Below are positions 32,206 through 40,433 of a stretch of DNA of 64,000 nucleotides, piece by piece. The stretch is from Bacteroidales bacterium UBA4772 (lineage in GTDB: Bacteria > Bacteroidota > Bacteroidia > Bacteroidales > VadinHA17), in assembly GCA_002403305.1 (NCBI GenBank), contig DHHM01000001.1:62001-126000 (forward strand), written 5' to 3'. Numbering within the stretch: the first letter of the stretch is position 1; the number at the start of each line of letters is the position of its first letter. Under the pieces are notes generated by a model. The model did not search any database. It was not told the origin of the DNA and saw only the letters and a program-made list of their open reading frames with translations. Both the position numbers and the translations under genes were made by a program.

Positions 32206-32739
32206 TTATTCCTTGGTTAGCTGGACAATCATGTCAATTATGCCGGGTATTTCGGAATCGGCTATCTTGCCCTTGTAAACACCCCTGACTATCCGGTTCT
32301 TGTCAACGATCACCACTGTATAGCTGTCTTTAGGCATACCCCAGTCCTCATGCAGTTGGCCCTCAAAATCAAACAGGATCGTGGTGTCATATTTCTTGGC
32401 CTTCTTACCGGCAATCATACGCACCAGCCCGTCAGGTTTCCATGTTGATTTGTTGTCGACAATTCCAAAGCCTTTGAAGTACTCTCTATCAATGGTTTTG
32501 TCAATGTCTGTAGCTTTGTCGATAGCATCATTGAATGCATCGTTAAGGTCAGACTCATCAGGATCAACATAATTGATCTGCAGTACTTTGCCAGGCCATG
32601 AGTCCATGGTGAATGGCTTCTTGTCGGCATCGGTGAAAGTCCATTCCGGGGCTTTCATTCCAATCTCAAACTTGCCCTGTGCGGCAGCATACGGCAGTAG
32701 AAATGCTGCCAAAAGAACAGTGAATAACAGTTTTTTCAT
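32206..32739 (-). CDS. YtfJ-like periplasmic thioredoxin-fold protein
   Basis: 177 aa with a signal peptide (MKKLLFTVLLAAFLLPYAAAQ). The mature protein starts KFEIGMKAPEWTFTDADKKPFTMDSWPGKVLQINYVDPDESDLND, a peroxiredoxin/thioredoxin-type beginning, but has no CxxC, as expected for the YtfJ family. The end, DSYTVVIVDKNRIVRGVYKGKI, is the usual last strands of the fold. Redox activity is therefore unlikely, and the role is unknown. It is alone on its strand with about 130 bases upstream of the next stop. Confidence 0.72.
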   Translation of the reverse strand: MKKLLFTVLLAAFLLPYAAAQGKFEIGMKAPEWTFTDADKKPFTMDSWPGKVLQINYVDPDESDLNDAFNDAIDKATDIDKTIDREYFKGFGIVDNKSTWKPDGLVRMIAGKKAKKYDTTILFDFEGQLHEDWGMPKDSYTVVIVDKNRIVRGVYKGKIADSEIPGIIDMIVQLTKE

Positions 32740-32869
32740 TTTTACACTCTCTTAAATTCATGCGAAAGATAATGTTTTTTAACATTCATGCACACTTCTG
32801 TGAAAAATGTGAAGGGAGAACAATGCCAGTTTCAACAGCACAGAGTTGAGGCTTAAGAGTGATTCTATT

Positions 32870-33544
32870 CTACCTGGCGGTATTCAGGAAGTCGTTCAGC
32901 GGCTTCATTGCACGGAAGCCACCGGTGACTACTTCGAAGAAATTCGGTGCAACAACTTCATCATCAGTAAATTGCCTCTCAGCCAGAAAGCTTTTCATCT
33001 TAATGAACTCTATATGAGGGTTTTCTTTGGAATATCCTCGCGGCGGGACTTTCAGGCTTTCGCCCTCAAGACCGCTGAAGTACTTTGTGTATTCCTTGCT
33101 GTTGATAATTGCTGTCAGCTCTTCACCACTTTCGGAGATTCTTTCCCTGATGGCACCAAGCCATGGTGAGGGAGGAATGTATGCGCCTCCGGCCACAAAA
33201 GATGCCCCTGGCTCTATATGAAGGTAATAGCCCGGGAATTTGTCTGCGTTCCTCTTGCCGCCACGTACGATGAAGGCTCCGAAATTCCTCTTGTATACCG
33301 ATTTGTCGTGTGAGAACCTGGTGTCACGGTTAATCCTGAACATGCAGCTTTTGGCCTCCAGACCTTTCAGGATAGGATCAAACCCGATTATCTCATCAAT
33401 AGCGGCCTGTACAAACAGCGAATAGTTCTCCCGGGCTTTCTCATATCGGGGGCGGTTCTCTGCAAACCAGATCCGGTCGTTGTGTGGACTCAGATCATGA
33501 AGGAATTTAATGGTTGACGGTTCTATTCGAGGTATGTTTCTCAT
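32870..33544 (-). CDS. DUF2461 (TIGR02453) family protein
   Basis: 224-residue cytoplasmic protein of a widespread family with no known function. Family marks: STIKFLHDLSPHNDRIWFAENRPRYEKARENY, FRINRDTRFSHDKSVYKRNFGAFI, GYYLHIEPGASFVAGGAYIPPSPWLGAIRERI. I start at the ATG at 33544; an open frame extends upstream to 33595 but that part does not match the family. It is monocistronic. The 240 bases from 33545 to the terminator at 33786 are AT-rich and hold nothing I can name. Confidence 0.87.
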   Translation of the reverse strand: MRNIPRIEPSTIKFLHDLSPHNDRIWFAENRPRYEKARENYSLFVQAAIDEIIGFDPILKGLEAKSCMFRINRDTRFSHDKSVYKRNFGAFIVRGGKRNADKFPGYYLHIEPGASFVAGGAYIPPSPWLGAIRERISESGEELTAIINSKEYTKYFSGLEGESLKVPPRGYSKENPHIEFIKMKSFLAERQFTDDEVVAPNFFEVVTGGFRAMKPLNDFLNTAR

Positions 33545-33785
33545 GATGGTGAAAGATATTTTTAAAAAACTGCATAAACAAATCAGTTGTCTCAATCAAT
33601 GCAATGGTCGGGAAGGGTAAAAATACATTTTTCCGGGAACATCGGCTTCAGCAGCCCTTTATGATCCTGCACAATAAATATATCTATATCGCGTTAATTC
33701 CTATAATTAATATTATGTTAAGTAGAATATAGAGTATGTCATGCAGCTCTCCGGATCGGTAATAATCTCGCCTCTTCCCCATCGC

Positions 33786-33813
33786 AAAAAAAAGGCACCT
33801 GCATGAGGTGCCT
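33786..33813 (-). terminator. Terminator after the TPR gene
   Basis: On the reverse strand AGGCACCT, loop CATGC, AGGTGCCT, then eight T's. It is 28 bases after the stop of the TPR gene. Confidence 0.9.
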
Positions 33814-33840
33814 CTGTTATGTTTATCTGTTTTGACTGTC

Positions 33841-34992
33841 TTACTCCTGGAACTTCTCAACCTTTGCCTTGTACTCTTCGAATTGATCCATCATTTTCAC
33901 CTTAAGGAAGATCTCACGCAGGAACTCCAGTGTGGCAATTGAGGTCGGATTGGCCTTCTCTGCCTCCAGGAAGAACGGGATGGCCTCCTTCATAACTTCA
34001 AACGCCTTGTCCTTGGCAATCTCATACTCCCTGTTGTCGGCAATCATATTGGCCTCATTGAGCATTTCATTCGCAATGGACACATAGCTGAGACCGATGT
34101 TATAGTTGCTTTCAAACTGGTCCGGCTTCTTGATCAGCGAATTCTTGAGGCTCTCGATGGCCTTCTCATAGTCTTCCAGCTTCATGTAGAGACTCCCCTC
34201 AACCAGGTCAAGTATGTGGTTCTGGGGATCCATCTCCATGGCCTTATGGACAAATTCAAAGGCTTTCTCTGAATTGTCGACATCAAGATAGAACTGTGTT
34301 GCCTGGAGGATGATGTCAAGAGTGTCAGGATAGGCATTGTAACCCTCAATCAGAGTTTCTTCAGCCTTAACAGTGTCCTGCAGCTTCATATAGCTGTCGC
34401 TGATGAAGATATAGGGCTTGGTATCCTCGGTCCCGGTCTCTGTGCACGTACGGAAATGGGCTATTGCCTCTTCGTACATCTCGGCATTGTATGCTGCAAG
34501 CCCAGCATTGAAAATCACCAGGGTGTCAACCAATCCAACGTACATTTCACTTTCAGAGACCATTACGTTCCTTTCAAATGATTGCATCGCTCCCTTGAAA
34601 TCCTTTTCATTGAACTTGTTTATGGCATCATTGAGGAATGAATTCCCAAGCCTGGCATATGTATTATCCTGAATGATCTTATTCTTCATCTTCGGATCAA
34701 GTTCTATTGCCTTTTCATAGTTTTTGTAAGCCTCCATCAGAGGGTCGGGGTACATCTCCATGTATTTGGGATCGCCTGAGTCAAATGTGGCCTGGGCAAG
34801 CAGTCCCTTTACATAATAAGTCTTGGCATAGCCGACAGTCTTCGGGTGTGCAATTGCGATCTCAATGGCTTCCTTGGCCTTGTCGAATGCTCCATCCCTG
34901 ATAAAATTTTCTGCAGCATTGACTTTCCCCTTTTGCGCGGTAGCGGCAACTGAGATTATTACTGCGAGTAGTAAGAGTGTAATCTTCTTCAT
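33841..34992 (-). CDS. Secreted tetratricopeptide-repeat protein
   Basis: 383 aa with a signal peptide (MKKITLLLLAVIISVAATAQ). The mature part is a chain of TPR helices: EKAIELDPKMKNKI, YEEAIAHFRTCTETGTEDTKPYIFISDSYMKLQDTVKAEETLIEGYNAYPDTLDIIL, HKAMEMDPQNHILDLVEGSLYMKLEDYEKAIESLKNSLIKKPDQFESNYNIGLSY in part, at least eight repeats in all. Such proteins are protein-binding scaffolds in the periplasm or at the outer membrane. I use the ATG at 34992; an upstream start would add 11 residues before the signal peptide. It is 74 bases downstream of gyrA on the same strand and may be read through from it. Confidence 0.82.
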   Translation of the reverse strand: MKKITLLLLAVIISVAATAQKGKVNAAENFIRDGAFDKAKEAIEIAIAHPKTVGYAKTYYVKGLLAQATFDSGDPKYMEMYPDPLMEAYKNYEKAIELDPKMKNKIIQDNTYARLGNSFLNDAINKFNEKDFKGAMQSFERNVMVSESEMYVGLVDTLVIFNAGLAAYNAEMYEEAIAHFRTCTETGTEDTKPYIFISDSYMKLQDTVKAEETLIEGYNAYPDTLDIILQATQFYLDVDNSEKAFEFVHKAMEMDPQNHILDLVEGSLYMKLEDYEKAIESLKNSLIKKPDQFESNYNIGLSYVSIANEMLNEANMIADNREYEIAKDKAFEVMKEAIPFFLEAEKANPTSIATLEFLREIFLKVKMMDQFEEYKAKVEKFQE

Positions 34993-35066
34993 GTCTGGAT
35001 AATTTGCTTTTAAATGTTGTTTCAAAAATAAAACTTTAGAACATATTCTTCAAATAATTTGCCAAA

Positions 35067-37565
35067 TTACTCATCACCTCCCTCCTGCTCCCCTGAAATC
35101 TGAGGCTGTTCGAGGCTATCATCTTCATTTACTTCAACATAGGCTACTGATGCAATTTTATCATTTTCTCTGATATTTATTAGTCTGACCCCCTGTGTGG
35201 CCCTTCCCATTACTCTCAGACTGCTTACAGGGATCCTCAGGACATTACCAACCTGGGTAATTATCATCAGATCATACTGGTTGTTCACACCCTTTAGTGC
35301 TATCAGCTTACCGGTCTTTTCAGTAACATTAATGGTCTTAACTCCCTTTCCTCCCCTGTTGGTTATCCGGTAATCAACAATAGCAGATCTCTTGCCGTAG
35401 CCCTTTTCAGAGACTACCAGGATGTCATCTGACTGGTTCAGCACCGTTATCATTCCAACTACCATATCGTCACTTCCTGAGAGGGTGATGCCCCTGACAC
35501 CTGATGCAGTCCTGCCCATCGGCCTGACGGTTGATTCAGGGAACCTTACTGCACGGCCCGAGCGCACTGCAAGCATTATCTCGTGCTGGCCGTTTGTCAA
35601 CCTGGCCTCCAGAAGCTCGTCGCCTTCCCTGACGGTTATTGCATTGACACCGTTGGCCCTGGGACGGGAATAAGCCTCGAGCGACGTCTTCTTGATTACA
35701 CCCTTCCTTGTGCAGAGCACGATGAAGTTGTTGTTGATATATTCTCCATCGTCAAGGGATTTCACATTGATGAATGCCCTCACGCTGTCATCAGCCTCGA
35801 TGTTTATAAGGTTCTGTATTGCCCTTCCCTTGCTTGTGCGGGTACCTTCGGGAAGCTCGTACACTTTCTGCCAGTAGCACTTGCCGTTTCGGGTGAAGAA
35901 GAGCATAGTGTTATGCATTGTGGCAACATACATATATTCAATGAAATCCTCCTCTCGGGTGGTGCTGCCCCTGGCTCCTGTCCCACCCCTGTTCTGACGC
36001 CTGAAATCTGTCAGCGGTGTACGCTTTATGTATCCCATATGCGATATTGTAATCACCATCTCATCGTCGGCATAGAAGTCTTCAGGGTTGAATTCGCCTG
36101 CTGCCGGAACTATCTCTGTGCGGCGTTTGTCGCCGAATTTGTCCCTCACCTCCGCGAGCTCATCCTTGATGATCTGCATCTGCAGTGCCTCATCAGCAAG
36201 CACACTTTTTAGGTATTCTATAAGTTTCCGCACCTCCTCGTACTCAGCCCTGAGCTTATCCTGCTCCAGACCTGTCAGTTGCCTCAGTCTCATCTCAACG
36301 ATGGCCCTCGACTGTTCATCGGAGAGTTCGAAGCGTTCCTTAAGGCGCTCCCTGGCTATGTCGGGATTCTGTGACGACCTGATTATTGCGATGACCTCAT
36401 CAATGTTATCACTTGCAATGATCAGTCCCTCAAGAATGTGGGCCCTCTTCTCCGCCTGATCCAGGTCGAATCTTGCCCTGCGCAGTACAATATCATGGCG
36501 GTGCTGGACGAAGCTGTCGATGATCTCCTTGAGCGACAGTATCTTGGGGCGTCCCTTCACGAGTGCGATATTGTTCACATTGAATGAGGTCTGAAGCTGG
36601 GAGTGCTTGTAAAGGTGGTTCAGCACCACATTTGCCGGCATCTCCTTCTTCAGGATGATGACCACCCTCATGCCGTTCCTGTCAGACTCATCATTGATGT
36701 ATGAGATTCCTTCAAGTTTCTTCTCATTGATCAAATCGGCTATCTTCCTGATCATCTCCGCCTTATTCACCATGTAGGGTATCTCATTGACAACAATGCA
36801 TTCCCTGCCCGAATGGGTTAGCTCGATCTCAGTCTTTGCCCTAACAACTATGCGGCCGCGCCCCGTCTCAAAGGCCTCTCTTATGCCCTGCTCCCCGTAG
36901 ATGATGCCTCCTGTCGGGAAGTCAGGTCCCTTGATGTGGTGCATCAGCTCATCAACCGTGATCTCGGGGTTGTCAATATATGCTATGATGGCATTCACGG
37001 ATTCGGAAAGGTTGTGAGGAGGCATGTTCGTGGCCATGCCAACCGCGATTCCTGACGCCCCGTTGACCAGCAGGTTGGGAATGCGGGTAGGAAGAACTGT
37101 AGGCTCCTTGAGAGTGTCATCAAAATTGGGCTGGAAATCGACCGTCTCCTTCTCAATATCCGATAGCGTCTCCTCGGCAATACGCTTGAGCTTTGCCTCA
37201 GTATACCTCATGGCCGCAGGACTGTCACCGTCGATTGATCCGAAGTTACCCTGTCCGTCCACAAGTGGATAGCGCAATGACCACTCCTGGGCCATGCGCA
37301 CCATGGCATCATATACTGACGAATCACCGTGAGGATGATATTTACCCAGCACCTCCCCCACTATCCTCGCAGACTTCTTGTAAGACCTGTTTGAAAGCAC
37401 TCCCAGCTCCGACATACCGAAGAGAACCCTCCTGTGAACAGGCTTCAGACCGTCTCTCACGTCAGGTAATGCCCTTGACACAATGACCGACATCGAATAA
37501 TCAATGTAGGCCGACTTCATCTCCTCCTCGATATTAACCTTTATTATTTTTGTGTGATCTGACAT
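35067..37565 (-). CDS. gyrA: DNA gyrase subunit A
   Basis: 832-residue subunit that cuts and rejoins DNA in gyrase. Catalytic Tyr121 in AAMRYTEAKL. The quinolone region reads HPHGDSSVYDAM (Ser83 and Asp86 by this numbering), the susceptible type. The C-terminal beta-pinwheel is present, with RRQNRGGTGARG and a second ITNRGGKGVKTIN motif; the first is the GyrA-box position that marks gyrase against topoisomerase IV ParC. The tail is acidic (NEDDSLEQPQISGEQEGGDE). It is divergent from clpC with 243 bases between, and the TPR gene follows on the same strand. gyrB is not nearby. Confidence 0.94.
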   Translation of the reverse strand: MSDHTKIIKVNIEEEMKSAYIDYSMSVIVSRALPDVRDGLKPVHRRVLFGMSELGVLSNRSYKKSARIVGEVLGKYHPHGDSSVYDAMVRMAQEWSLRYPLVDGQGNFGSIDGDSPAAMRYTEAKLKRIAEETLSDIEKETVDFQPNFDDTLKEPTVLPTRIPNLLVNGASGIAVGMATNMPPHNLSESVNAIIAYIDNPEITVDELMHHIKGPDFPTGGIIYGEQGIREAFETGRGRIVVRAKTEIELTHSGRECIVVNEIPYMVNKAEMIRKIADLINEKKLEGISYINDESDRNGMRVVIILKKEMPANVVLNHLYKHSQLQTSFNVNNIALVKGRPKILSLKEIIDSFVQHRHDIVLRRARFDLDQAEKRAHILEGLIIASDNIDEVIAIIRSSQNPDIARERLKERFELSDEQSRAIVEMRLRQLTGLEQDKLRAEYEEVRKLIEYLKSVLADEALQMQIIKDELAEVRDKFGDKRRTEIVPAAGEFNPEDFYADDEMVITISHMGYIKRTPLTDFRRQNRGGTGARGSTTREEDFIEYMYVATMHNTMLFFTRNGKCYWQKVYELPEGTRTSKGRAIQNLINIEADDSVRAFINVKSLDDGEYINNNFIVLCTRKGVIKKTSLEAYSRPRANGVNAITVREGDELLEARLTNGQHEIMLAVRSGRAVRFPESTVRPMGRTASGVRGITLSGSDDMVVGMITVLNQSDDILVVSEKGYGKRSAIVDYRITNRGGKGVKTINVTEKTGKLIALKGVNNQYDLMIITQVGNVLRIPVSSLRVMGRATQGVRLINIRENDKIASVAYVEVNEDDSLEQPQISGEQEGGDE

Positions 37566-37704
37566 ATTAAATTGATAATTAGTGTATTAGCAGTTTGTTT
37601 CCCTGAAATGATTTTGATGCCCGAAAATAAGCAAAAGGTGGCATCTTTCAGCCTTTTCTGCCGTCTATTTGTTAACACCGGATGTTAAAAATTGGGCACA
37701 ATTA

Positions 37705-37738
37705 TTGCCTAATGTTATTTACAATAGAATTAACTTTG
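37705..37738 (+). promoter_or_regulatory. Promoter of clpC
   Basis: TTG at 37705-37707, 23-base spacer, TAACTTTG at 37731-37738 (exact -7 box). Start near 37745, giving a leader of about 64 bases that carries the palindrome at 37762-37778. Confidence 0.6.
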
Positions 37739-37761
37739 AAATCGGGCAATTCATGCATTTA

Positions 37762-37778
37762 TGTCAGCGTTACTGACA
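37762..37778 (+). promoter_or_regulatory. Palindrome in the clpC leader
   Basis: TGTCAG-CGTTA-CTGACA: 6-bp perfect arms with 5-base spacer, just downstream of the predicted start and 30 bases before the ATG. It could be an operator or a small RNA hairpin. It is not a CIRCE element and no CtsR-type direct heptamers are seen. Confidence 0.5.
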
Positions 37779-37808
37779 CAATAGCATGTATCCCTCAAAC
37801 GAAAAATA

Positions 37809-40361
37809 ATGGACGCACATTTCTCACAGAGAGTAAACGATATCTTAGGTTACAGCAAGGAAGAGGCGATCAGACTCGGAAACAGCCATATAAGTCCCGA
37901 GCACCTGTTCCTCGGCATCTTGCGTGAAGGGGAAGGGGTGGCAGTGGATATACTTCTTAACAACGGGGTTGATTTGCTGATGCTCAAGGGATCAATAGAG
38001 AAGAGCATTAAGGCCGATAAGCCAGTAGCCATGGCTGACAACGAGATTCTGCCTCTGCTCAAGAGCACCGAAAGGGTGCTCAGACTTGTACATATAGAGG
38101 CTAAGGCCTTGAAAACCAAAGTCATCGACACCGAACACCTGCTTATGGCTATTCTGCGTGACGAGAGCAATCTTGTCACAAGGTTCCTGACGGAGCTTGA
38201 CATCGACTATTCGCTTGTCAAAAAGACGGTCGAGGCAGGTAACCCTGCCGCCCAGGCAGACTATCCCCGTGATGAGGATGATGAGGGCATGTTTACCGGC
38301 GGAGGTCAGGGAAGGCAGCAGCAGGGTGGACAACAGGCTCAGAAGAGCTCATCCGAAACGCCGGTACTTGACAATTTCGGGATTGACCTCACCAAGGCTG
38401 CCGAGGAGAGTCGACTTGACCCGGTAGTGGGTCGTGAGCGTGAGATAGAACGACTGGCACAGATCCTCTCACGGCGCAAGAAGAACAACCCCGTTCTCAT
38501 CGGTGAACCCGGAGTGGGCAAGTCGGCGATCGCGGAAGGCCTGGCACTGAGGATCAGCAAGAGAAATGTCTCCAGGGTGCTATTCAATAAGAGGGTCGTG
38601 GCCCTTGACCTCGCCTCTATCGTGGCCGGCACCAAGTACCGCGGGCAGTTTGAGGAGAGAATGAAGGCCATCCTGAATGAGCTTGCCAAGAATGACAATA
38701 TCATTCTCTTTATCGATGAGATACATACCATAGTCGGTGCCGGCGGCGCCAGCGGATCTCTTGATGCTGCAAACATGCTCAAGCCGGCCCTGGCAAGGGG
38801 CGAGATTCAATGCATTGGCGCCACCACTCTCAATGAATACCGGCAGCATATTGAAAAGGACGGTGCCCTGGAACGCCGTTTCCAGAAGGTGATGGTAGAC
38901 CCAACCTCTATCGAGGAGACGCTCAATATCCTGAATAACATCAAGGAGCGATATGAAGATCATCATAATGTGAGCTATACCCCCGACGCCCTTGAGGCAT
39001 GCGTCAAGCTGACAAACAGGTATATCAGCGACAGAAACCTGCCCGATAAGGCCATAGATGCCTTGGATGAATCGGGGTCAAGAGTCCATATTTCAAATAT
39101 TGTTGTACCCGAGAAGATACTGGAGCTCGAGCAACAGCTTGAGGATACAAAGAAAGAAAAGAGCAACGCTGTCAAAAATCAGAACTTTGAACGCGCCGCC
39201 AGCTTCAGGGATAAGGAACGGGACATCCTTGACCTCATTGAGGCTGAGAAGAAGAGGTGGGAGAAGGATCTTGCCCTGAACCGGGAGGTGGTTGATGCCG
39301 AGAAGGTTGCAGAGGTGGTGGCGATGATGACAGGGGTTCCTGTTCAGCGTATAGCACAGACGGAGGGCACCAGGCTGCTGCAGATGGCAGAGGAGCTTAA
39401 GAGAAGCATAGTCGGTCAGGATGACGCGATCGCCAAAATTGTAAAGGCGATACAGAGAAACAGGGCAGGACTTAAAGACCCGAACAAACCGATAGGAACC
39501 TTCATTTTCCTCGGTCCGACAGGCGTGGGGAAGACGCAGCTTGCCAAGGTGCTGGCAAAATTCCTGTTTGATACCACGGACAACCTGATCAGGGTCGATA
39601 TGAGTGAGTATATGGAAAAATTTTCCGTGTCACGCCTGGTTGGAGCCCCTCCGGGATATGTCGGATATGAGGAGGGCGGCCAGCTCACCGAGAAGGTCAG
39701 ACGCAAGCCCTATTCAGTGGTGTTGCTCGACGAGATGGAAAAAGCTCATCCTGATGTGTTTCACATACTGCTGCAGGTGCTCGATGAGGGACAACTGACC
39801 GACAGCCTGGGACGCAGGGTGGATTTCAAGAACACCATTGTCATCATGACCTCCAACATAGGAACGAGGCAACTGTCGGAGTTTGGCTCAGGCATAGGCT
39901 TTGAAACCTCAACCAAAAGAACAACACGTAACGACCAGGTGAAGAGCATCCTGCAGAAGGCACTGCAGAAGACTTTTGCCCCTGAATTCCTGAACAGGAT
40001 AGATGATGTGGTGATGTTCAACCAACTGTCAAGGGAGGACATAGACAAGATCATCGATATAGAACTCAAAGGACTCTATGACAGGATTGAGACGCTGGGC
40101 TACAGGATGAAGCTGAGTGCACAGGCACGGGACTTCATTGCCGACCGCGGCTTCGATGTGCAGTACGGCGCCAGGCCTCTGAAACGCGCCATTCAGAAAT
40201 ACCTCGAGGATCCCCTGGCGGAGGTGATCATCAAAGCCACTGTCACCGCGGGAGCAACCATAAATGTCGGCTACTCAAAAGGGAAAGAGGAGCTGTCATT
40301 CAAGGTAGCAGGCAAAAAGGATGTCGGGGAACCAACGAAGGAGAGTAATCCGGAAGAATAA
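37809..40361 (+). CDS. clpC: ClpC-type AAA+ unfoldase
   Basis: 850-residue ATPase that unfolds proteins for ClpP. Two Clp_N repeats (SQRVNDILGYSKEEAIRLG; STERVLRLVHIEAK), a Gly/Gln-rich linker, AAA1 with GEPGVGKSAIAEGLA and LFIDEIHTIVGAGG, a coiled middle domain (ILELEQQLEDTKKEKSNAVKNQ) including a UVR-like segment (EKSNAVKNQNFERAASFRDKER), which marks ClpC rather than ClpB, and AAA2 with GPTGVGKTQLAK and VVLLDEMEKAHPDVF. The C-terminal D2 domain ends QYGARPLKRAIQKYLEDPLAEVII. It probably works with ClpP in quality control. ATG at 37809, own promoter, with a possible operator in the leader. It converges with rimO. Confidence 0.94.
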   Translation: MDAHFSQRVNDILGYSKEEAIRLGNSHISPEHLFLGILREGEGVAVDILLNNGVDLLMLKGSIEKSIKADKPVAMADNEILPLLKSTERVLRLVHIEAKALKTKVIDTEHLLMAILRDESNLVTRFLTELDIDYSLVKKTVEAGNPAAQADYPRDEDDEGMFTGGGQGRQQQGGQQAQKSSSETPVLDNFGIDLTKAAEESRLDPVVGREREIERLAQILSRRKKNNPVLIGEPGVGKSAIAEGLALRISKRNVSRVLFNKRVVALDLASIVAGTKYRGQFEERMKAILNELAKNDNIILFIDEIHTIVGAGGASGSLDAANMLKPALARGEIQCIGATTLNEYRQHIEKDGALERRFQKVMVDPTSIEETLNILNNIKERYEDHHNVSYTPDALEACVKLTNRYISDRNLPDKAIDALDESGSRVHISNIVVPEKILELEQQLEDTKKEKSNAVKNQNFERAASFRDKERDILDLIEAEKKRWEKDLALNREVVDAEKVAEVVAMMTGVPVQRIAQTEGTRLLQMAEELKRSIVGQDDAIAKIVKAIQRNRAGLKDPNKPIGTFIFLGPTGVGKTQLAKVLAKFLFDTTDNLIRVDMSEYMEKFSVSRLVGAPPGYVGYEEGGQLTEKVRRKPYSVVLLDEMEKAHPDVFHILLQVLDEGQLTDSLGRRVDFKNTIVIMTSNIGTRQLSEFGSGIGFETSTKRTTRNDQVKSILQKALQKTFAPEFLNRIDDVVMFNQLSREDIDKIIDIELKGLYDRIETLGYRMKLSAQARDFIADRGFDVQYGARPLKRAIQKYLEDPLAEVIIKATVTAGATINVGYSKGKEELSFKVAGKKDVGEPTKESNPEE

Positions 40362-40366
40362 GTGAA

Positions 40367-40432
40367 AATTTGCGATTGTCGATTTGCGATTGTCGATTTA
40401 ATCGTAATTCGCAGTTCGAAAATCGTAAATCC
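40367..40432. repeat. Intergenic heptad repeat, copy F (CGATTTG type)
   Basis: TTTGCGA, TTGTCGA, TTTGCGA, TTGTCGA, TTTAATCG in 7-bp steps, i.e. a perfect 14-bp unit twice, then AATCGTAATTCGCAGTTCGAAAATCGTAAAT in the opposite orientation (described in parts: AATCGTAA occurs twice). Different bases from copies A-D but the same 7-bp period and fold-back layout, again between convergent genes. Confidence 0.8.
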
Positions 40433-40433
40433 T

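Noticed and set aside
37566..37808. Replication origin near gyrA
   Set aside because: No dnaA, dnaN or gyrB nearby and no cluster of DnaA boxes; the gap is a divergent promoter region.
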